DNA from: Impatiens glandulifera
Taxonomy: Eukaryota; Streptophyta; Magnoliopsida; Ericales; Balsaminaceae
DNA length: 64,000 nucleotides
Direction of reading: 5' to 3'
Assembly (NCBI RefSeq): GCF_907164915.1
Contig: NC_061866.1
Span: forward strand, 22,794,117-22,858,116
Part shown: in pieces, positions 22,434 to 36,646 of the stretch
Numbering within the stretch: the stretch's first letter is position 1
How the letters are laid out: every line of letters begins with the position of its first letter
The notes under the pieces: model-generated
Databases searched by the model: none
Told to the model about the DNA's origin: nothing
Seen by the model: the letters and a program-made list of their open reading frames with translations, nothing else
Translations under genes and position numbers: made by a program

Positions 22434-24480
22434 ATATTTCTTAAGCATGTCAAGGTTGAAGGTCATTGAAAGTTCTTCGTCTATGTAGAAAAACGCGTAG
22501 CATCGCCTAAAAATACTTTTTTGACAAGGTAAGGTCTTTCCCACGGGTTGACATTTATCTCTATGTTTAGTATCCGTAGATTCTTCTTTGGGACTAGATT
22601 GTCTTCTTGAACGTTTTAAGGCTGAATATTCTTTTTAAATTCTGGTCATCCGACTCTCATATATCTGAATATGATATGTGCGTCTAACATCTTGTCTTCC
22701 GTTGGAGCTAGATAGTCGTACAGAGACTTACACTAGTCTTCTTCCATCACTTGACTCTCGAGGAGTCTTTTAGAGTTAGGAACTTGATCTAGATTGTTGT
22801 ATTACAACCTCTATTCTATAGACCAACCGCAAATAGGATCTCCCATATTGATGTTCGAAAGTAGTTCGATAGCCCTAGAGGGCATAGGGTATCTTCTCAT
22901 GTCAGTCTTTGTACGTCTGAGTCATGTTCTATATGATTGTGATTATTTTCTTGTTCTCCACTTCTACTATACTGTTTGTTTGAGGACGATAGGGAGATGA
23001 CTTGTGATATTTGATATAGTATTTGTCTAGTACCTTGAGTACTTCTCCTTCAAAGTGGCAACCGTTGTCTATGATCAAAGCTTGAGGAACTTCGTATTGT
23101 GCGATGATATTGTTTCGTATGAATTTGTCAACATGTGATGACTTTAAGATCTTGTTAGATTATGTTTTGACCCACTCAGTAAAGTAGTATATGGCTACAA
23201 GGATGAAATCGTGTTCGTTCGAAGCACGAGGATATATCTTTCCAATGTTGTAAATCCCCTAGATTTAGAATGTCCATGGAGACAACAATTTAAAAATTAA
23301 GGATGCCTGAGTGTGCCTCAAGTTAGAAAAAACTTGACACTGATGACACTTGACATAAGTCACACATTCTTTTCAATGTTCTACCAATAATAGTTGAAGC
23401 GAAGGATCTTCTTTGCTAACATTGAACCATTCATGTGTGGTCCACACGTGCCTTCCTTTTTCTTTTGGAAGTGCGAAGGTTATTCATCATGATCGTTGTA
23501 CTTATATAAAGGCTTGAACCACACTTTAGAAGTTACATATGTTCTAGTTGTGATATTCTTCTCGTAGTCTCACTTTTGCTTTTATTGAATTTTTAAAGGC
23601 TTGATCTTGATTCCTTCTAGAATTTACGTCATCACTTTTAGTGTAGCTAAAGCATCTTCGATTCGGTTTTGACTTCTCATAGAATGCATGAACGTTACAT
23701 GTTCGAACTTGTCTATCAGCGTCGAGAAGTGATGATGATATGGCTTTAGGTTTTCTCCTTTCACTTGTCATTCACCTCGAGCTTGTGAAATGACTAAGTT
23801 AGACTCACCTACAACTTATAATCATTTGGCTCCTTTCTTATGAGTTATCATCATACTAGATAGGCATGCTTTGAACTCTACTTTGTTGTTCGTCAGAGGA
23901 TACTCACGCTTGACTAAGATAGGGTTGTATGTTCCTACATGACCGATGAGTATGATTTCAATGTCGTAGCATTGCTTTACTAATTCTCTGTCGAATAGTA
24001 ACTTCCAGGTGGTCGGATCTAAAGTCATTACTTCATCTTCTATAAAAGTTAGCTCATCACCATCTTCTACTTTAATAGGTTGATCGACGAGAAAATATTC
24101 TACAACGCTTCCTTTGATGGACTTTTGGACCATATACACAATATTATATTTCGATATGATCAACGTCTTCTGAAATAAGTGGCAGATCGAATCTAACCTC
24201 ACACCAATTTGATCGTGTGGACTTTCATGTAATGTCTTAGCCTTTTGGTAACCCAAGTTAGGGCCAAAAACACTTTTTCTACTTGCGAATAGTTAAATTT
24301 ATACATTATCATTCTCTTACTCATGTAGTATACTGCCACTTCGGTATTCACTTCGTTCTTTTCAGCTAGTAAGCTACCTAATGTAGTTTCCTTCACGGTT
24401 AAGTAGAGGATTATAGGAACACCTGGCCTAGGCGACATTAGAATAGTAGAATTATTAAGATACTCCTTGTTCAAAAAAGC
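22434..24480 (-). pseudogene. Ty3/gypsy pol remnant (RT end, RNase H, integrase)
   Basis: On the minus strand: at 24410-24210 the RT connection/RNase H start (VKETTLGSLLAEKNE, VAVYYMSKRM, LALTWVTKRLRHYM); at 24190-23830 the plant gypsy RNase H II pattern (IKGSVVEYFLVDQP, KLLFDREL, NNKVEFKACL); from about 23430 down a broken integrase; near 22545-22520 PWERPYLVKKVF, a GPY/F-like C-terminal motif; and DMLKKYFV before a stop at about 22434. Stops and frameshifts are many. No LTR was identified; upstream RT, protease and gag are missing or unrecognisable. Confidence 0.85.
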
Positions 24481-27320
24481 GTCGTCCTAGAAAACTTTCC
24501 TTCCTCCTTAGAAATTAGAATAAAGGATCACATGTCACAGTCAACATGCTTCTCATTATCGTCTTCTCTTGTGCACATGTTTGGAGCTTGACTAATCATG
24601 ATTAATCGAATCTCAAATATAAAGATAACATTCAATGTGTCGACTCTATACTCTTCATCAAAAGAATTATTTTTTATGTTCGTTTTTTATTTCGTTTTAT
24701 TTTATCATTAATTTTATATTAATAAAAATTCTCTTAGTGTTGACATAGAGTTTTATCTTTTTGTTTTTATTGGGACTAAATTTGTGATAGGCTGCCTATG
24801 TATTCTCGTAACAATGAGAAATTATGTCCAATGTAGTTCCGTTCTCATAATAAAAGTTTTATGAATTATTCAAAATCATGGAAACATAAAGTCTCACAAA
24901 CGAAGATCTTTTTAAATATACAAGATCCTCTTATCTCACTCTTCCTCAAAGAACTCGTCCTCGGAGTCATCTCTGATCGAAGTAGTCTTGGACAAGGTAA
25001 AATATTGCTTCCGTTATCGTGTCATGTCCACTACAATAAAATGTCATCATATACCCTTCAAGAACTTTCTGAAGCTCTCAACAGGACTATAATAAGTTAT
25101 CCATTCAAGAGAGTTCATCACCTCTCAGTTTTTATCCCGAGTTAGCATTTTTTGCATGTTTGTATATCCATAACGCATTGCTCTATCATTGGATGGTTGA
25201 CTTATTTGATTGTCCTTCTCTCTTAATCGAATTTAAATATTCTTCGAAAAAGAGGATAAGGATACTTTAAGCTCTAAGTATAACATGTCATGGATATGGG
25301 CTCGTGGTGACTTGTATTTACTTCTCACTTGTCATGTGGTTTTGAAGGGAATTGATAGCGGAATGCTAGTGACAAATTATACGAGAGTCGTGGATCTAAA
25401 ATTGAGCAATGCCAATAAACATTAAAGGGTTAGGACGAGATGTTTATGAATCGGTACACATGCATATGTCAAGGATGAATATAAATAACATCACGAAGAG
25501 TTGTCAGGTTCGGAGTAGATGAGACTCATTGTATGTCGAGAAAGGATAAATAGACTTCATGAAGAGTCGTAGATTCTATGTGAATGGTATTCGTTCTTCT
25601 ATTGAAGAGAGTAGAAAACGTTGTACAACAAGTGTTGGATTCGATGTTTGTATGTTCGTCGACAAGAGATAGATATAAGCTAAGTGAATCACGTTCTTCG
25701 ACGATGAAGTATAAAAAGAATGTCATGAAAGGTCATGAATTCAGCATTCAAGATGCTTGCTTTTGTTGGATATCTTCTTCGTAGTACGCATGTATTTGCT
25801 TCGTCGAGAGAATGGGAGAGATGGTAGAAAAGTATTTTTTACTTAAATGCATGTATATCCTAAAATCGAAGTATAAATACTAATTTTCCATTGATAAAAG
25901 AAGTAAGTGTGTTAAAATTAGTTGTATTATATTTAAGATGCATGGATAAAACTAAGTTCACAATCACAAACAAATACACTCATCCCCACGTTTTCAAAAA
26001 GTCACTTAAAAATTCGAAAAAGAAATTACATGAAAATAAAAATACAAAAAGATAGAAATCTAAGATAAATCATTGTCTTTTGTGTAGCTTTCTTTGTCTT
26101 CGCGTCTCTTCCTCATGTGTTTGTGCGTTTTGAAATCAAAGAGTGTTGCACATGCTATGCTAAAACGCCCTTACTTGAATTTCTTGACCACATACTCGTC
26201 ATTCTAGCATCTAGAATCGTCATAATAATCTGAGTATTAACAATAAAAAGATAATAACTAATTAAGTTAGTTTTTTTCTCTTTTTAAACTTTTTTAGTTT
26301 TTTCTTTTTCCAGAGTTTTCTCTCTCTAATTTTGTTCTATTTTTTTTTCAAATTTAGAGAAATTGGTATAGAATTATGGGGAAAAGATGTGGAGAAATAT
26401 TTTCCACATTTTTATAGAAAATTTATTTTGGATAAAATAGATTTATGAGCACCTAAATATAACTTTATGCATACATGTATCTATATATATATAGTAGTCA
26501 CATAACGAACAAAATGTTTCGACGCGTGGCTTTGTTGCTCGACAGGATGAGACGAGACAATGGCTTGGTAGAATTGTCTTAGAGATTTTGTTCTAATGGT
26601 TGGTATGATTTAATAGAAAGTGATGTTACCGATAAATGATGTTTGTGGACCACCGATGTAAAGAGCACTCTCCATTGGGTCATCTACCTTGCCGCCACTC
26701 ATGATCCCTCATTTTCAATAGTAGGGATACATTAAGTGGAAGAAAATGTTAGCCCCGAGTTTTTTTTCCTATGTTTATATACTCATCAAACAATTCACAC
26801 AATAAGCCTCAAATGAGAGTTGAGATTGTCATCCACATTAACAATCCTAACACATAAACAATAGATGTATATACTTTGTCCAACGATGTATAATTAATTA
26901 AAATCAACTTTTTATTAAAAAAATCTGTTTTTTTTTCTTGAAATTAATTTAATACTTAATAATTAAATAAAGAGAAAAAGACTTAGTCGTATATTCTAGT
27001 AAGAATATACTCCTTAAAATAAATTATTAATCTTAAGGAAATAAAAAACAAGTCAACATTAGTTATTAAAAATTAATTTATTAAAATTAATTAAAACCAA
27101 GGATTTTATTAAAAAAAATTGTTTTATTTTTCTTCAACTTTATTTAATACTTAAGATTTTCTAATTAAGCCTAAGTAATTTTTTTTGTAAATACATTAAG
27201 TATAATAATAGCCTAAACTATTTCAATTTAGTCTATTATCACATTAACTTATTAAAAAACTGAAATTAATCCTTCTTGGAATTTCAACTATTCCAAAATT
27301 AATTGTTCATTTTAATAGTC
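24481..27320. other. Unassigned sequence, partly repetitive
   Basis: No domain recognised on either strand. 25480-25720 contains loose repeats around motifs such as CGAAGAGT and ATGAAGAGTCG. The part beside the gypsy pol remnant could be decayed gag or LTR of the same element, but I found no paired terminal repeat. Confidence 0.4.
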
Positions 27321-27324
27321 CGTG

Positions 27325-27420
27325 TAGTTAGTCCATATATGGATTTTGTATGATATTAGGCTCGGGATTTATCAAAAATATAAATTATACAATTGGATAG
27401 TGAAAATTTAGTGTCTATAA
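27325..27420. repeat. About 95-bp segment also found at 45925-46015
   Basis: Shares TATATGGATTTTGTATGA and GCTCGRGATTTAT followed by AGTGAAAATKKAGTATCTAT-like text with 45925-46015, same orientation. Family unknown. Confidence 0.6.
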
Positions 27421-28388
27421 ATATGATTGACATTGAGTAGGTGATATCTAAGTCAATAGTTGGTTATTGGGGTGTTTAGATAGAAACTATGAGTTTAGTT
27501 GGATTAAGACGATGAGTCATATCCTGAATTTTTTAGTAAACTATTTAGCTCAAAAGGTACTCTAAGACATTCTGTGATCGCGGTCAACCAATGTGTTTAC
27601 TCCACAACGCTATTATTATGACGATATGGGAGATCTCTCCTAGAAAACTGGTGGAGGTGGTCGATGAACTCATTGATCTTTAGACGATCTTTGAGCTTTT
27701 AACGTTAGTTTATGTTATGTTTGTTTGTTGATGAACATTTTGGCTTAGTTTTCATTGTTGTTCTCAAATGGTTAATCTTATTGTGTTTCAAGTGTCTTTG
27801 GTGACAAGGTAAATACTCTTCATTTTCGTATTAATTTTTGTCGTTATGTTTAAACGATTATGATTTATATTATATTACTTTTATTTTAAAAAAATAATAT
27901 ATAGGTTAAAAAATTGAATGATTTAACAAATAATATAAACTATATTTAAATAAATTGTTATATATATATATATATTAATTGAACTAATTTATCTCACAAA
28001 AGAGAATTACTTGTCAAAGATGGTTCTATTTTAAAATCAATAGAAACTTGTTGAACTCGATTTATCATACAAATAAATAATGAAAGTTGTATTGAAGAAG
28101 GTATAAAAAGATGCAACAACAATAAATAAATGGGCTATTTGAGCATTGAATGTGATATGTACACATATATTTGTCCACTACTATGATATACATTATTTAT
28201 CATAAAATGAATATTAGTGAGCAATAATATTAGTGAGATATTATTGAATGCATCAATAATATTCTTTGTTCTCCAATGGACTTATCCCATTATTAAATAT
28301 TGTGACATCACTTGCACATTAACCATCTCATGTTTTATTATCGTAACCACTTTATCCTCACTTCAACAAACCATCCATCAAGTCAATT
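27421..28388. other. Non-coding AT-rich DNA
   Basis: A short open stretch around 27500-27680 (MTIWEISPRKLVEVVDELID) is not recognisable as a known protein. The rest shows nothing beyond AT-rich DNA and a short (TA)n at about 27960. Confidence 0.45.
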
Positions 28389-28945
28389 GACCTCTAATTA
28401 CATGATCTCCCATTTACACTTTAGTCAACCAACTATTTTAATCACATATTTCATCACCAATTTTATGTTCCCCAATCGACCACATTACTAATCTGATGAC
28501 CTCACCTGGAGAATTTTATACCCCAACCATCTCATAACATATTACCAACCTCTTACCCCCCACTTTGGTAAACCAACCACAATACAAATGACCTCTCATC
28601 TCGTGACCTCACTTTTACACTTCGGTCAATCAACATTTCATTCATATATTTTCTAACTACCAATATCTCTTTTGTTACCGACATCTTATTCCTCGGTAAA
28701 TCAATCAGCAAACTCAATTGACATCTCATCTCGTGACTTCACTTTTATTTCGATCAACTTATCATCTCATTCACATATTTAATCATCAATATTATGTGTT
28801 TCTCTAAAAGACTATTCATTACTAATAATGTGATCTCACTTCAAGAATTTTGCACATAACTATTTCATCATTATCGATTTTTAACCTCACTTTGACAGAC
28901 CAACAGTCTTATTCACATATTTAACCACCATTGTTTATTCATAAA
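28389..28945. repeat. Degenerate long-unit tandem repeat
   Basis: Four or five diverged copies, spaced very roughly 150 bp, of a unit carrying CTCATCTCGTGACCTCACTT, CGGTCAACCAAC-like and CATTCACATATTTAACCACC-like text (at about 28389, 28590, 28720 and 28870). Heavy divergence suggests an old array. Confidence 0.65.
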
Positions 28946-29224
28946 TTTTTTATTATAGTTTAAAAGTTACGTCTATCAAAATTCAAACATTGGTTTTATT
29001 ATGTATCATGAACATTTTAATCATTAGATCACTTAAAATTGTTAATTTATATTTATAATTTTTTGTATGAATATATAATTTATTTGACTAACAATTCAAA
29101 ATAAAACCACACAACTCAAATGAAAAACCACAATCTATAACATTATAAAATCAAAACTAATAAGAATTAATAAATATATATATAGCAAATTCAGCTACGT
29201 ATGTATATAAAAGAATTTGGTTGA
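28946..29224. other. AT-rich DNA without recognisable gene
   Basis: Nothing identifiable on either strand. Confidence 0.5.
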
Positions 29225-29330
29225 ATTTAAAATATAAAAAGATATAATTTAGTTGGTTAGAGTACTTACACTTATAAGGTTTATGTTGGCAAGTTCAAGA
29301 AATATATATAATTTTAATCTTAATTGTTTA
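29225..29330 (+). mobile_element. Diverged relative of the tRNA-like short element
   Basis: TTGAATTTAAAATATAAA, then TTTAGTTGGTTAGAGTACTT (A-box-like) and GGCAAGTTCAAGAAAT (B-box-like) align with the same parts of the elements at 5733-6301. The inverted ends are not seen. Confidence 0.45.
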
Positions 29331-31190
29331 ATATACCGCTCCAAGTTTGAGTTTAAACAAAATATGTATTAGTTGTCCCTAATTAATATTTTTTATAAGC
29401 TTATATTATCATGCTTATCATTTTTATCATAATAAATCAATTAGAATAACAATTTTTTAAGAGACATGGTCTTCAAGCTCTCGACCTAATAAAACCAACA
29501 AAAATACATGTTTTTTGTACACGAATAAATACCAATCACTTTTTTTGGGAGTGAAGAGTCGTTTAAAGAAATTATTCTTGTCGTTTGATAAAATATATGA
29601 ACCAAAAATTGAAAAGTCTTATAAAATAAAGTATACTTATAGTCAAACCCCATAAGTTATCTTTTGATCGATCCCAACCGAGGTCTCTTTTAACTTTTTT
29701 TTATATTTAGAATAAAATATAAAAACAACAAGTCGTACCATAACATTTCATATCAATTAGGAAAGAACTTTTGGGGCATGACCAAAAATCGGAGATTCGA
29801 TTCTTTTTAGGTTCTCGGTGTTTGGTTACGTGTGGAAAAGGGCATTGGTGTTATACTTCACACGTTGTCTAGTTAGACGATATGTAATACTATTTTTTTT
29901 GTATTTTTAGAAAATATTATTTTACACTTTCTTGTTTATATATTTTAATCACGTTAAAATTTTCCTATCGTGCTAATCCTAGTAATCAAGTTTGATTATA
30001 TGTATACGGTCGGTCGTTTTCATTTATGAAAGAATACTAACTAATAGTCCTGTGATAAAAAGCTTCCATCAAAATCATGAATCTTGTGATTTTGTGACAA
30101 CAAATATATAAGTAAATACACACAATATCACTAAAGAATAATATATTTATATATAGAGAAATTAATAAGTAATATTGATTCTAGGAGTTTTGTTGAAGTG
30201 AACAATAAATATTATAAAAATATCTATCTTTACATATTGCATTACGTAATATGTATCTATACAAAGAGCAACGTAATAATTTTTTTGGGTTTCTAAAAAT
30301 ATTTAGTTTAAGACCAACTCACAAAAATAATCATAAGTCTAAGTTCGTGATCGGTTCAATTTTAGTTAAGTCTTCGATTTTTTTTATTATTTAATTACTA
30401 ACATCGGATCAAGTAAGCACAAATCTATCTAAAAATAACCAAAGAGCGAAAACATAAACCTAAATTGAGGAAACTAACAATATAATATAAAATTAAAATA
30501 AACAACAAATTTGACCATAGCAAAGCCTCCACGGTTAATGAACATGAGTCATCAGTTAAAAAATCGAGCCCTACTTGGTCGGACGCTAGAGCACGTCCCT
30601 TTTGGCGGTCCTGGGTACAGTGTAATAGAATCATTAATCTAAATCTTTATTCTTTGTTATATAATCTTAATACTCTAATCGATAAATTGAGATAAACTGT
30701 ATTTGCGGGAAAAGTACATGGATCTTAAATGAAAGAAGACGATCATTAAGTCGTCTACGTTGTCTTCAGATCTTCTCTCTGATTCTTGGATCTTCTTGTT
30801 CTGGGATCACCTAGATTGGAATGTAGATCTTCTTGTTCTGGATCTGGATCTCGATCGGAATGTCTAATGTGGTGGGGTTTAAGTCTTCCAACCCTATTTT
30901 TGATAGTCCTCTTCAGGTTTTTTGAGAGATGAAGAAAACATTATTGTCTGATTAAAGAAACAAAATAGGTAGGTATCTAGCTGTGTGGGGATCTAGCCCT
31001 AATATACCCATTTATTATTCGACCCATTAACGAACTATAAATAGTAATTTCGCTTCTACACAAATATGTCCCCCATATTTATTATAGATTTCTAAATAAG
31101 CCCATACCCTTTATACTTTAATAAATCACTTTAATTGGGCTTTAATCTTTATTTATGATAACAACTAATATACAATTATTAAATAATATA
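29331..31190. other. Non-coding sequence; short repeats near 30780-30850
   Basis: 30785-30845 repeats GATCTTCTTGTTCTGG twice. Otherwise I see no gene, RNA or transposon end. Confidence 0.5.
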
Positions 31191-32170
31191 TGTACCCAAT
31201 ATTGGAAATAATTCCAACACAATGACCTTAAGCTCTCGGTCCTAGAATGTAACAGCCTTCAGTTGGTCTTAGCGTTGCAACAATATTCTGCCCTAGGTTC
31301 TATCGTAAGGCAAACGTTGGCCCCGGTCTATCGGATGCATAGACACCAGTCTTGGTCTTCAGCATCAATAGGGGCAGAATATACGGTTGGGTGCAGGATG
31401 AACTGGCCAACGTTTTCTTTTCACGGTCGGGTGCTAGCGCCATCAGTAGTAGCGGTTTCCTTCCATTGGTCGTAAGCGTCGCGAACGGAAGCAGTAGCAT
31501 CCTCAGTCGTGGCCTTCACTAGTGGTCTTCTATTATGTGAAATTCTAGCTAGCAGCTATCAGCTATCAACATCGGTCCTAAGCATTTGGAACAAACACAT
31601 CACCATTAGTCGGTTATCGAGTGGAAGAAAGTCAGCCATGAAGAGGAACCATCAGTCGTATGCGCTGGAAGATTTGACAACCGTGAGAATATGTTCTCGG
31701 GTGCTGAGTGGAGGCTAACAGGTTAGCTCTCAGTCGAAAGAGATGAGAAAATGAGCCAACGTACGTGGCTCACGGTCGGGTGGAAACTGCTGGCTACCGG
31801 GTGGAGAAATTGTGAGGCTAAGGAGGAGCTCTTATTGGTCGTAAGCTTCAGGAAACTTAGCAAGCAGCTAAGTTCTTCGGTCGGGTAGAAGCTACAGCAA
31901 ACTGGTGAAGTCTAGAAGTCAACAGTGAACTAGCAGAGGAGATCCTTTGTCGGATGTGTCGGGAAGCCTAACTAGATATGAAATCTAGCTAGTTTCCTCA
32001 ATTTCTCACGAGGCCAGCAAAAGAGAACGGTTGAAGCACCGCTACAAGTACTATGAGCCTTGAAGAAGCACCAGAAAACCAAATGTTCGCTCTCTCGGTC
32101 GCTAGCTGGTCCGCTAGTGCATTTCTTGGCCTGTTAGCTCTTCCTCTCGGTCGTATGTTCCGCTACAACA
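31190..32170. repeat. GC-richer irregular repeat region
   Basis: Clearly higher GC than the surroundings and littered with variants of CTCGGTCG, GGTCGGGTG and GGTCGTAAGC at irregular spacing. Open frames here (for example 31263-31475 +) look like by-products of the composition. It could be part of an LTR or a decayed tandem array. Confidence 0.55.
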
Positions 32171-32451
32171 AGGAAATATATTCTAAATACATGGTGGTCA
32201 TGATTGCCCCAAACTATAACTAAATACAAATATTAGTATTATAAAATAAAATAATTTATAAATTAGAATTTGTTGGGTCAAATCATTTTGACTAAGGGTC
32301 AAACAATTCTGACTAACGATATTTTGATGATGAGTTTGTATAAAATTTAAATAAGAAGGAAACTAAGTCGTCTAATTGTTTTTGTACATGTGCATCAAAA
32401 CATGCTAAGTTTGACTTAGCTTGAATCAGGTTCATTAGACGTATTTATTAT

Positions 32452-33478
32452 TAGACGTACGTAGTTAGACATACAGTCTAACGGATACGTACTTAGACGT
32501 GTAGTCTAACAGATGTAGTTAGACGTTGCGGTCTAATGGATACGTAGTTACACGTGTAGTCTAACAGATACGTAGTTTGACGTGCTGTCTAACAGATATG
32601 TAGTTAGACGTGTAGTCTAGTAGATACGTAGTTATACGTGCAATATAATAGACGTAGTTAGATGTGCAGTCTAACAGATATGTAGTTAGACGTGTAGTCT
32701 AACAGATACGTAGTTAGACGTGTAGTCTAACAGATACGTAGTTAGACGTGTAGTCTTACATACGTAGTTAGATGTGTAGTCAAACGGATACGTAGTTAGA
32801 CGTGTAGTCTAACAGATATGTAGTTAGACGTGCAGTCTAACAGACACGTATTTAGACGTATAGTCTAAAAACGTACTTAGACGTGCAGTCTAACAGATAC
32901 GTAGTTAGACGTGCAGTCAAATAAATACGTAGTTAGACGTGCAGTCTAACAGATACGTAATTACACGTGTAATCTAATAGATGAGTTGTTAGACGTGCAA
33001 TCTAACAAACGTAGTTAGACGTGCAGTCCAACAGATACGTAATTAGACGTTTAGCCTAATAGATACATAGTTAGACGTGTAGTCTAACAGACGTAGTTAG
33101 ACGTGCATTCTAATGGATATGTAATTAGACGTGCAGTCTAACAGACGTAGTTAGACGTGTAGTCTAACAATTACGTAGTTAGACATGCAGTTTAACAGAT
33201 ACGTAGTTAGACGTGCGATCTAACAGACGTAGTTAGACGTGCAGTCTAACGGATACGTAGTTAGATGTGCAGTCTAACAGATACGTAGTTAGACGTGCAG
33301 TCTAATAGACGTAGTTAGACGTGCAGTCTAACGAATACGTAGTTAGACGTACAGTCTAAAAGACGTAGTTAGACGTTGCAGTCTAACAGATACGTAGTAG
33401 ACGTGTAGTCTAACAGACGTAGTTAGACGTGTAGTCTAACAGATGAAGTTAGACGTACAGTCTAACTCCTTCAGACTA
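32452..33478. repeat. Hairpin minisatellite inside the solo LTR, 37 units
   Basis: I counted 37 imperfect units by eye. The unit is 28 or 26 bp: an 18-bp core TTAGACGTGCAGTCTAAC plus a spacer AGATACGTAG or AGACGTAG. The core is an inverted repeat (TTAGAC / GTCTAA around 5 bases), so each unit can form a small hairpin. Confidence 0.95.
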
Positions 33479-33920
33479 GTCTGAGGGGACACATAGTTAG
33501 ATGTGTCATCTAACTCCATTAGACTTGGTGATCTAACTGATCATTCTATTAGACGGGGCATCTAACTTCATTAGACTTGTTAGTCTAATTGGAGTACGTC
33601 TAATGCCTTGCTTCAAAGTTGTTTGAAGTTAGAATATGTCTACCCACGATTAACTTGTTGTACGCTACTCCCGCTCTACTTATTCATGCAGATCAGTACG
33701 ATAGTAAGTTACATCCAATGAATTAATGCCACGTAAGAAAATATTTTTCCCACTACTTGTTTCTTGTAGGACAATCCTATAAGAATATTCGGTGCACTAC
33801 TAGATTGTTACGGCCACGATCTTGGTGTACAGTGTCTGCTGTACCAGTGTAATATGGAGGTGTTCCAATGGGTGTTTGTCATGTGTCATGATAGAAGATT
33901 CAACCGTTGGTACTTGTTCT

Positions 33921-33930
33921 CTATTTAAAG
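33921..33930 (+). promoter_or_regulatory. TATA-like box of the solo LTR
   Basis: CTATTTAAAG precedes ATCCTCAAGGACAACAGAC. The homologous site in the other LTR (41131) is TATATAAAGA with the same downstream text, so this is the likely LTR core promoter, weakened here. Confidence 0.5.
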
Positions 33931-34469
33931 ATCCTCAAGGACAACAGACGAAAACAAGCGACGAACATACAGAAGATACACGAACGAACTACTGAATTCA
34001 CAATTTATCTTACGATTTGTTTTCTTTCTTACTGTGTTTTGTACATCAAGAGAGAGATAGAATCAAAGTATTGTCTAGCTGAGTGGTATTTTTCAATATA
34101 CTGTAAGTTGAACAGAGTTTGTTCTGTTCAACAATGAGCTAGCATTGCAACTGTATTTGATTCTAAGAAAAGTATAGTGAATCCTTCTGGTGGTTGGAAG
34201 AAGGGGTGACGTATGAGAGTTTTGCTCCAAACATCCATAAACAACTTTTTATGTCATTTACATTTTGTCATCCTCTCCTTCATCGGTTCTTAGCTTCAAA
34301 CCTGAGCAAACGTTTCCACACTTGATTCGCTTCAAGAGTTTGCAAGGTTTGTGAAGAATAGAAAGTGATACAAATCCCTAACATGATTTCTATCAAACCG
34401 TTTTTATACGAAGTTGTCATCAAAAGTTAGACCCCTATCTCTATTGGTGCCACCGATTCTTTCAGAATG

Positions 34470-35982
<1,513 letters not shown>

Positions 35983-36125
35983 GGCGGTGGGCGGACCAAG
36001 CAAGCAATCGTTCATCAAAAGAGAGAAAGACGAGATCAAAAGAGAGAAAGAAGCACTTGAAACTCGAAACTCGAAAGCAAATCTTATTGATTTTTCTGTC
36101 TCCTCCTCGAATAAATATATAGATC

Positions 36126-36646
36126 GTGACGGCGGCGGCGACATCTGATTATACTAAAAGTGACGGGAGAAGAAATAATGGAGGTCAAGGAAAGAAGAAG
36201 ATTAACATTGCGCGAATCGAAAATAAATCTCAAAGAATGGTGAGTTTCTCCAAACGCAAATCTAGTCCGTTAAAAAATGTGAGTGAGTTTCAGAAATTGA
36301 CAGGTCAAGAGGTTGGCGCCGTAGTCTTCTCCTCCGCCGGTCAAATGTACACCTTCATCAACAACAACAACGGGGGCCCTCCTCCTTTGACTTTATTGTT
36401 GACCGAATCCTGCAAGTTGGCGATCCCACAATACAATTACAACAAGATATCAGGATGAGGACGATGACTAGGGAATCATCCGACAAGAGCGACGACGACT
36501 CTGCGTTTCTGATCGGATGGATTCTCAATGCAATGGGTTTAGATGATGATCTTGAGTCCGATGATTTACAATTGCTGGCGTCCAAGATGGCGGATCTCGA
36601 GAGGATTAGAGAGGAGGTCGACAGATGCATAACTTCTTCTTTTTAG
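36126..36646 (+). pseudogene. Type I (M-type) MADS-box gene, frame-broken
   Basis: The frame from 36126 encodes a MADS domain at about 36195-36360: KKKINIARIENKSQRMVSFS, KRKSSPLKNVSEFQKLTG, then EVGAVVFSSAGQMYTF. Known: this matches type I MADS proteins (AGL62-like), DNA-binding transcription factors usually intronless and often expressed in female gametophyte or endosperm. The frame opens with GTG and is preceded by TAG, so no in-frame ATG precedes the MADS domain; the ATG at 36178 is in another frame. It ends at 36458 with TGA, but an overlapping frame from 36455 continues with a plausible acidic C-terminus (LQLLASKMADLERIREEVDR) to a stop at 36646. Two frame disruptions make a recent pseudogene likely; sequencing error is the alternative. 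Confidence 0.85.

Larger units (their letters stand above)
32266..34469 (+). mobile_element. Solo LTR of a copia family (hairpin-minisatellite LTR family)
   Basis: The LTR body is 32271-34464 (2194 bp), from TGTTGGGTCAAAT to GATTCTTTCA. It is flanked by GAATT (32266-32270) and GAATG (34465-34469), a 5-bp target duplication with one mismatch. The start, the post-array part (GTACGCTACTCCCGCT, GATCAGTACGA, CTCAAGGACAACAGAC) and the tail (TTTCTATCAAACCG) match the 5' LTR at 40118-41646 and the inverted copy at 61265-62973. No internal retrotransposon sequence is attached, so recombination between two LTRs is the likely origin. Confidence 0.88.

Noticed and set aside
31263..31500. Opposing open frames of 66-70 codons in the GC-rich region
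   Set aside because: Compositional by-products of the repeated words; no recognisable domain and overlapping frames on both strands.
32452..33478. CRISPR-like array
   Set aside because: Regularly spaced palindromic repeats superficially fit, but the spacers are nearly identical to each other, the array lies inside an LTR, and the DNA is plant nuclear.
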